Shown: positions 36,607 through 40,265 of the stretch, piece by piece
Position numbering within the stretch: the stretch's first letter is position 1
Layout of the letters: the number at the start of each line of letters is the position of its first letter
Source of the DNA: an uncultured Clostridium sp.
GTDB lineage: Bacteria > Bacillota > Clostridia > TANB77 > CAG-508
NCBI GenBank assembly: GCA_947569365.1
Contig: CANOSM010000018.1
Span: forward strand, 1 to 40,265
Length of the DNA: 40,265 bases
Direction: 5' to 3'
Position numbers and translations under genes: made by a program
Notes under the pieces: generated by a model
What the model saw: only the letters and a program-made list of their open reading frames with translations
What the model was told of the DNA's origin: nothing
Databases searched by the model: none

Positions 36607-37773
36607 ATGAAGAAAAAACTAGTAGTATTAATATTTTTTTTAGTTTTATTTTTATTATATGTTTGTAATATTGATAATATACCAGATTCTATAATTTTAC
36701 TCAATAATGAAACTTTAGATATAAAACTTATGAGAGGGGTTTCAATTGAAAATGAACAAATAGTAAACACTTCTTCTAATATAGAAAATAGTATTAACAA
36801 ATTAGCTAATGTAAAAATATGTGGTGTTACTATTAAAAAAATAAATATTACTGAGCTTCCAGAAATAGAAGTAGTACCAATAGGAAAACTAATTGGTATT
36901 AGAATGTATACAAAAGGAGTATTAGTAGTTGGAGTAAATAATGATAAAGATTATAAGATATCTGATATAAAAGAGGGAGATACAATACTTAGTATAAATG
37001 ATAAAGAAGTTGAGACTATACAAAATATAAAAGAAGTTGTACAAAAATCTAAAGGAAATAATATAAAGATAAAGTATATGAGAAATAATAAAGAAGTTTT
37101 AACTTCAACAATATCTCCTGTAAAGACAGAAGATAGCTCAGAATATAAAATAGGATTATGGGTAAAAGAAGGAGCAACAGGAGTTGGAACAATTTCTTTT
37201 TATAATCCAGAGAGCAATGAATTTGCAGCATTAGGACATGGTGTTTATGATAAAGATACAGGATATTTACTAAATATTGAAAAAGGCGAAATATATGATT
37301 CTAAAATAATATCAATATCAAAAGGTGAATATGGAAGTACAGGAGAAATTAAAGGCTCTATTTTAAAGAATAATTTAATAGGAAAAATATATAAGAATAC
37401 AGAATTTGGAATATATGGAACAGCTAAAAATAGTATGAGTGAATATAATAAAGTAAAAGTTGCAAGCAGAAATGAAATTCAAATAGGTGATGCATATATA
37501 TTAGCAACTTTAGACAATAATGAACCAAAGAAATATAATATAAGAATAGAAAGTATAGATAAAGCTAATGATGTAAATAATAGAAGTATGAAAATAAAAG
37601 TAATAGATGATGAACTGATAAAAAAGACTGGTGGAATTATCTGTGGTATGAGTGGATGCCCTATTATTCAAAATGATAAATTAATAGGGGTGGTTACAAA
37701 TGTATTAGTAAATAATTCTGAAATTGGATATGCAGTATTTGCAGACTTAATGATTAAAGAAATGGCAAAGTAA
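36607..37773 (+). CDS. spoIVB: SpoIVB serine peptidase, sigma-K checkpoint
   Basis: SpoIVB is secreted from the forespore and triggers processing of pro-sigma-K in the mother cell. The 388 residues show a signal-anchor (4-19), a PDZ domain (about 90-170) with IKEGDTILSINDKEV, and the peptidase domain: LWVKEGATGVGTISFY, ALGHG with catalytic His211, Asp334 and Ser349 in TGGIICGMSGCPIIQ. The serine-to-aspartate spacing of 15 matches the Bacillus enzyme as I recall it. The residue after the catalytic motif is Cys where GMSGSP is usual. ATG 36607 has GAGGAG upstream. It probably has its own forespore promoter; no convincing one was fixed. Confidence 0.95.
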   Translation: MKKKLVVLIFFLVLFLLYVCNIDNIPDSIILLNNETLDIKLMRGVSIENEQIVNTSSNIENSINKLANVKICGVTIKKINITELPEIEVVPIGKLIGIRMYTKGVLVVGVNNDKDYKISDIKEGDTILSINDKEVETIQNIKEVVQKSKGNNIKIKYMRNNKEVLTSTISPVKTEDSSEYKIGLWVKEGATGVGTISFYNPESNEFAALGHGVYDKDTGYLLNIEKGEIYDSKIISISKGEYGSTGEIKGSILKNNLIGKIYKNTEFGIYGTAKNSMSEYNKVKVASRNEIQIGDAYILATLDNNEPKKYNIRIESIDKANDVNNRSMKIKVIDDELIKKTGGIICGMSGCPIIQNDKLIGVVTNVLVNNSEIGYAVFADLMIKEMAK

Positions 37774-37800
37774 AAGGAACTATTTTATAGCTCCTTTTAC
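37770..37800. terminator. Bidirectional terminator between spoIVB and murC
   Basis: Nine-bp outer stem (GTAAAAGGA/TCCTTTTAC) with an inner CTAT/ATAG arm; T-rich on both sides. Confidence 0.85.
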
Positions 37801-37810
37801 TTTTATAATA

Positions 37811-39199
37811 TTAAATTTTATTCAAAATCATTGGACCAATTTCTGTAACTGTTCCAGCACCAAGAGTTAATATAAAATCATTTTCTTCTGCATTATTTCT
37901 TATATGGTTTGCAATTTCTTCGAAAGATTTTATATAAGTAGCTTCTTTCCCATAAGATTTTATTTTATTTACTAGATCCAAAGATGATATGTTAAAAGCA
38001 TTTTGTTCTCTAGCTGCATAAATATCTGTAACTATTATATTATCAAATTTTAGTAGAGATTTAGCAAAAGAATCTAGATGATCTTTTGTTCTACTATATG
38101 TGTGGGGCTGAAATATAACCCAAGATTTATTAAAACTTCTATTACTAATTGCATCAACAAGAGCAGATATTTCTGTTGGGTGATGACCATAATCATCGTA
38201 AACATTAAAACCATGATATGAACCAACATATTCAAGTCTCCTATGTGCACCAGTAAATTTAGCCAATCCACTTATAATACTTTGCTTCTCTAATCCATAA
38301 TAGTCACATAAAGCGATACAAGCTAAAGAATTTAATACATTGTGATTTCCTACTACAGATAATTTAATATGTGCATAGAAAGCATTGTTATAAAATACAT
38401 CAAATTCAGGAAAACCTAAATAGTTATATTTTATATTTTTAGCAATATAATTTGCAGTAATATTTTTTATACCATATGTTATAAATGAACATTTTACATG
38501 ATTTTTTAATTGTAGACAATTTGAATCATCAGCATTAGTAACTAATACTCCATCATTAGGTAATAAAGATACATATTTAATAAATGCATTTTTTATATTA
38601 TCAAAATTTTTAAAATAATCTAAATGATCATTATCTATATTTAATACTATTTCAGCTTTAGGAGAAAATTTTAAAAAGTTTTCCATATATTCGCAAGCTT
38701 CAATTATAAAATATTCACTATTACCTACTAGATAATTACCATTAATTTGTTTAAGCATACCACCAACTTGAATTGTGGGATCTCTATGATCTTCTAAAAA
38801 ACATAGTGCAACCATGGATGTAGTAGTAGTTTTACCATGTGTTCCAGAAATACAAATACTTTCTTGAAACTTTCTTGTTAAAAACCCTACAAATTCTCCA
38901 CGTGTAATAAGAGGTATATTAAATTGTTTTGATATAACAATTTCTGGATCAGTATCTTTTATTGCAGCAGAATATATAATTAAATCAGAATTTTTTGAAT
39001 TTGTTAAATCATGACCAATTGTAACTTTTATACCAGATTCGATTAATTTATTAGTATATTCACTTTTGCAAGCATCTGAACCAGTAACAGTATATCCCCA
39101 TTTATGCAATGTTTCTGCGATTGCACTCATACTAACTCCACCTATACCAACAAGGTGAATATGTTTAATATTGTCTAAATTTTCTAACTTATAACTCAT
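37811..39199 (-). CDS. murC: UDP-N-acetylmuramate--L-alanine ligase
   Basis: MurC adds L-alanine to UDP-MurNAc, the first peptide step of peptidoglycan synthesis, in the cytoplasm. The 462 residues are normal. The N-terminal Rossmann part is HLVGIGGVSMSAIAE, the ATP loop GTHGKTTTT (residues 119-127), and then DNDHLDYF, DDYGHHPTEI, FQPHTYSRT and the final GAGTVTEIG. The start has an AAGGAAG site on the minus strand. It stands alone, divergent from spoVG and convergent with spoIVB. It contains no CGG in any frame. Confidence 0.96.
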   Translation of the reverse strand: MSYKLENLDNIKHIHLVGIGGVSMSAIAETLHKWGYTVTGSDACKSEYTNKLIESGIKVTIGHDLTNSKNSDLIIYSAAIKDTDPEIVISKQFNIPLITRGEFVGFLTRKFQESICISGTHGKTTTTSMVALCFLEDHRDPTIQVGGMLKQINGNYLVGNSEYFIIEACEYMENFLKFSPKAEIVLNIDNDHLDYFKNFDNIKNAFIKYVSLLPNDGVLVTNADDSNCLQLKNHVKCSFITYGIKNITANYIAKNIKYNYLGFPEFDVFYNNAFYAHIKLSVVGNHNVLNSLACIALCDYYGLEKQSIISGLAKFTGAHRRLEYVGSYHGFNVYDDYGHHPTEISALVDAISNRSFNKSWVIFQPHTYSRTKDHLDSFAKSLLKFDNIIVTDIYAAREQNAFNISSLDLVNKIKSYGKEATYIKSFEEIANHIRNNAEENDFILTLGAGTVTEIGPMILNKI

Positions 39200-39348
39200 A
39201 AAAACACTTCCTTATATTAGATAGTGAGATTATATAATGTTTTTGTATATTTTTCAAGGAAAAAATAGAACTAAAAGAAATAAATATTTATAAAAAAAAT
39301 ATGAGTTTATAAAAAAATATGTTTTATTCGAAATAAATGTAAAAATAA

Positions 39349-39377
39349 GAAGGAAAAAATTTTTTTTTGGAGAATAA
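39349..39377 (+). promoter_or_regulatory. Sigma-H promoter of spoVG
   Basis: The -35 GAAGGAAAA (39349-39357), an 11-base spacer and the -10 GGAGAATAA (39369-39377) fit the sigma-H consensus RNAGGAWWW-N11/12-RNNGAATWW at every position. In Bacillus, spoVG is a classic sigma-H gene, so family knowledge agrees. Confidence 0.88.
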
Positions 39378-39444
39378 TAATAATATACATATAAATTGAA
39401 AATATGTATAAAATAATAAAAAAACATTGGAAGGCGGTGCTCAA

Positions 39445-39720
39445 ATGCAAATAACAGATGTACGTTTAAGAAAAGTTAATTCAGAAAACAGAATGAAAGC
39501 TGTTGCTTCTGTAACATTCGATAATGAATTCGTAGTTCACGATATCAAAGTTATCGAAAGTCAAAATGGATTATTTATTGCTATGCCTAGCAGAAAAATC
39601 CCTAATAGTGGAGAGTTCAAAGATATAGCTCATCCAATCAATCCTGAAACTAGAGAGAAAATTCAAAAAGCTATTTTAGAAGCTTATGAAGCTCCAGAAA
39701 CAGAATCAGTAGAGGAATAA
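39445..39720 (+). CDS. spoVG: Septation/regulatory protein SpoVG
   Basis: SpoVG is a small nucleic-acid-binding regulator that affects asymmetric septation in spore-formers and gene expression in other Firmicutes. The protein is 91 residues, starting [20 protein letters not shown]; the [12 protein letters not shown] and [17 protein letters not shown] blocks are the family signature. I start at ATG 39445 because GGAAGGCGGTG lies just upstream; a TTG at 39427 would put that site inside the gene. The CGG at 39434-39436 is in the leader and not translated. Sigma-H promoter upstream and hairpin terminator downstream make it monocistronic. Confidence 0.96.
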   Translation: MQITDVRLRKVNSENRMKAVASVTFDNEFVVHDIKVIESQNGLFIAMPSRKIPNSGEFKDIAHPINPETREKIQKAILEAYEAPETESVEE

Positions 39721-39726
39721 TAGATT

Positions 39727-39757
39727 AAGGAGTGCCATTTTATGAGCACTTCTTTTC
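39727..39757 (+). terminator. spoVG terminator
   Basis: AGTGC and GCACT arms with flanking pairing, loop of about ten bases, then a T/C-rich tract. Confidence 0.75.
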
Positions 39758-39787
39758 TTTGTTTATAAAAGAAAAACAAAAAAAGTA

Positions 39788-39816
39788 TTGACAAAATATA
39801 ATAACAAATGTATAAT
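39788..39816 (+). promoter_or_regulatory. Sigma-A promoter of the tRNA-Leu gene
   Basis: TTGACA (39788-39793), a 17-base spacer and TATAAT (39811-39816). A six-bp hairpin (GTCAGT/ACTGAC, 39825-39842) lies between it and the tRNA and may take part in 5' processing. Confidence 0.88.
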
Positions 39817-39854
39817 AACAATTGTCAGTTGAACTACTGACTTGCCAGTAAAAT

Positions 39855-39944
39855 GCAGATGTGGCGGAACTGGCAGACGCACAGGACTTAAAATCCTGCG
39901 GGACTTAACCTCCCGTGCCGGTTCGATTCCGGCCATCTGCACCA
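39855..39944 (+). tRNA. tRNA-Leu (anticodon UAA)
   Basis: A class II tRNA of 90 bases including an encoded CCA. Acceptor arms GCAGATG and CATCTGC pair fully. The anticodon loop CTTAAAA gives UAA, which reads TTA, by far the commonest Leu codon here. A long variable arm (CGGGACTTAACCTCCCG) and the T-loop GGTTCGATTCC are present. It is the only tRNA in the window, so the tRNAs that would decide the decoding of CGG and GGA are elsewhere. Confidence 0.97.
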
Positions 39945-39947
39945 TTT

Positions 39948-39983
39948 TTAGGGGTTTTTAGAGATAGAAACCTCTAATTTTTT
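39948..39983 (+). terminator. tRNA-Leu terminator
   Basis: Ten-bp stem TTAGGGGTTT/AAACCTCTAA (one G-T pair), ten-base loop, then six T residues. Confidence 0.88.
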
Positions 39984-40210
39984 ATGTTTCATTAAGTGTC
40001 ATGGAGTATCATACAATATCACTCAATCGCAGATATACTCTAGCTTACATCAATCTTGAACTTGCAAAAATAATCAATTATGTGTTACAGAGTGTTACAC
40101 AGTGTCATTGTATTATAGTTCCACATTTTAGTCCCACTTATTTAAGCTGTATTCATTGACACAACTTAAATATAATCATTCTATCTCTTAAAATTAAGTC
40201 CCAATATCTT
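39984..40210. other. Intergenic tail with no recognised gene
   Basis: No ORF of useful length on either strand. Short repeated GTGTTACA-type motifs lie near 40082-40105. Its base composition is somewhat richer in C than the rest. It could be the edge of a repeat or mobile element next to a tRNA, but I see no integrase or attachment site. Confidence 0.45.
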
Positions 40211-40265
40211 ATATATAAATTGTAAAATAAAAGTAACCAAAATGAGGAAAATAAAAATGCCAAAA
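40211..40265. repeat. Terminal inverted repeat, right copy
   Basis: Exact reverse complement of bases 1-55. Confidence 0.9.

Noticed and set aside
39763..39945. Minus-strand ORF beginning MVQMAGIEPA
   Set aside because: It is the well-known false ORF antisense to a tRNA gene.
1..40265. CRISPR array, rRNA or prophage
   Set aside because: No regularly spaced repeats, rRNA-like stretches or phage structural genes were seen.

Overview
The window looks like one complete metagenome-type contig from an AT-rich, anaerobic, endospore-forming member of the Clostridia. Evidence for this is the sporulation genes (spoIVB, a small acid-soluble spore protein, spoVG with a textbook sigma-H promoter), an [FeFe]-hydrogenase HydCBA operon, the clostridial era-yqzL-recO order, and strong bias to AGA and A/T-ending codons. 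Exactly 55 bases at the left end reappear inverted at the right end. That length suggests an assembly k-mer overlap with a repeat, not a transposon.

Layout. 222-2030: era, yqzL, recO. 2069-2790 (minus): two small membrane proteins. 3285-4585: an AAA ATPase with a DUF4143-type C-terminus. 4907-5446: long-form hpf. 5677-9824: hydC-hydB-hydA, a trimeric, probably electron-bifurcating hydrogenase. 9996-22022: a cell-envelope region with two CDP-glycerol phosphotransferase-type proteins, a glycerophosphodiesterase, an ABC-2 exporter, an Rpn-type PD-(D/E)XK nuclease and a candidate structured leader RNA. 22231-22437 (minus): spore protein. 22675-23547: HAD phosphatase. 23700-36523: a Tad/Flp-like pilus or secretion locus (CpaB-like, two CpaE-like, CpaF, a double T2SF membrane protein, then seven small or large membrane-anchored surface proteins, several starting MENAxxAL). 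36607-37773: spoIVB. 37811-39199 (minus): murC. 39445-39720: spoVG. 39855-39944: tRNA-Leu(UAA).

Main discovery. Six genes (AAA ATPase, hydB, hydA, cpaF, a pilin-like gene and an 816-residue surface protein) appear frameshifted, at eight positions in total. Every break is the same event: an in-frame CGG codon, after which the protein continues in the +1 frame with the overlapping GGA or GGT read as glycine. Reading C as skipped restores canonical motifs (Walker A in CpaF, the FMN-site loop of HydB, the H-cluster L1 motif of HydA). Going through every CGG in the coding sequence, I found eight in-frame CGG codons and all eight are shift sites; none is read as arginine. About twenty out-of-frame CGG triplets in intact genes cause no shift. 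The simplest reading is that CGG is an unassigned codon in this organism and that translation shifts +1, or reads CGGN as a four-base glycine codon, at every CGG. I annotate these genes as intact, recoded CDSs, not pseudogenes.
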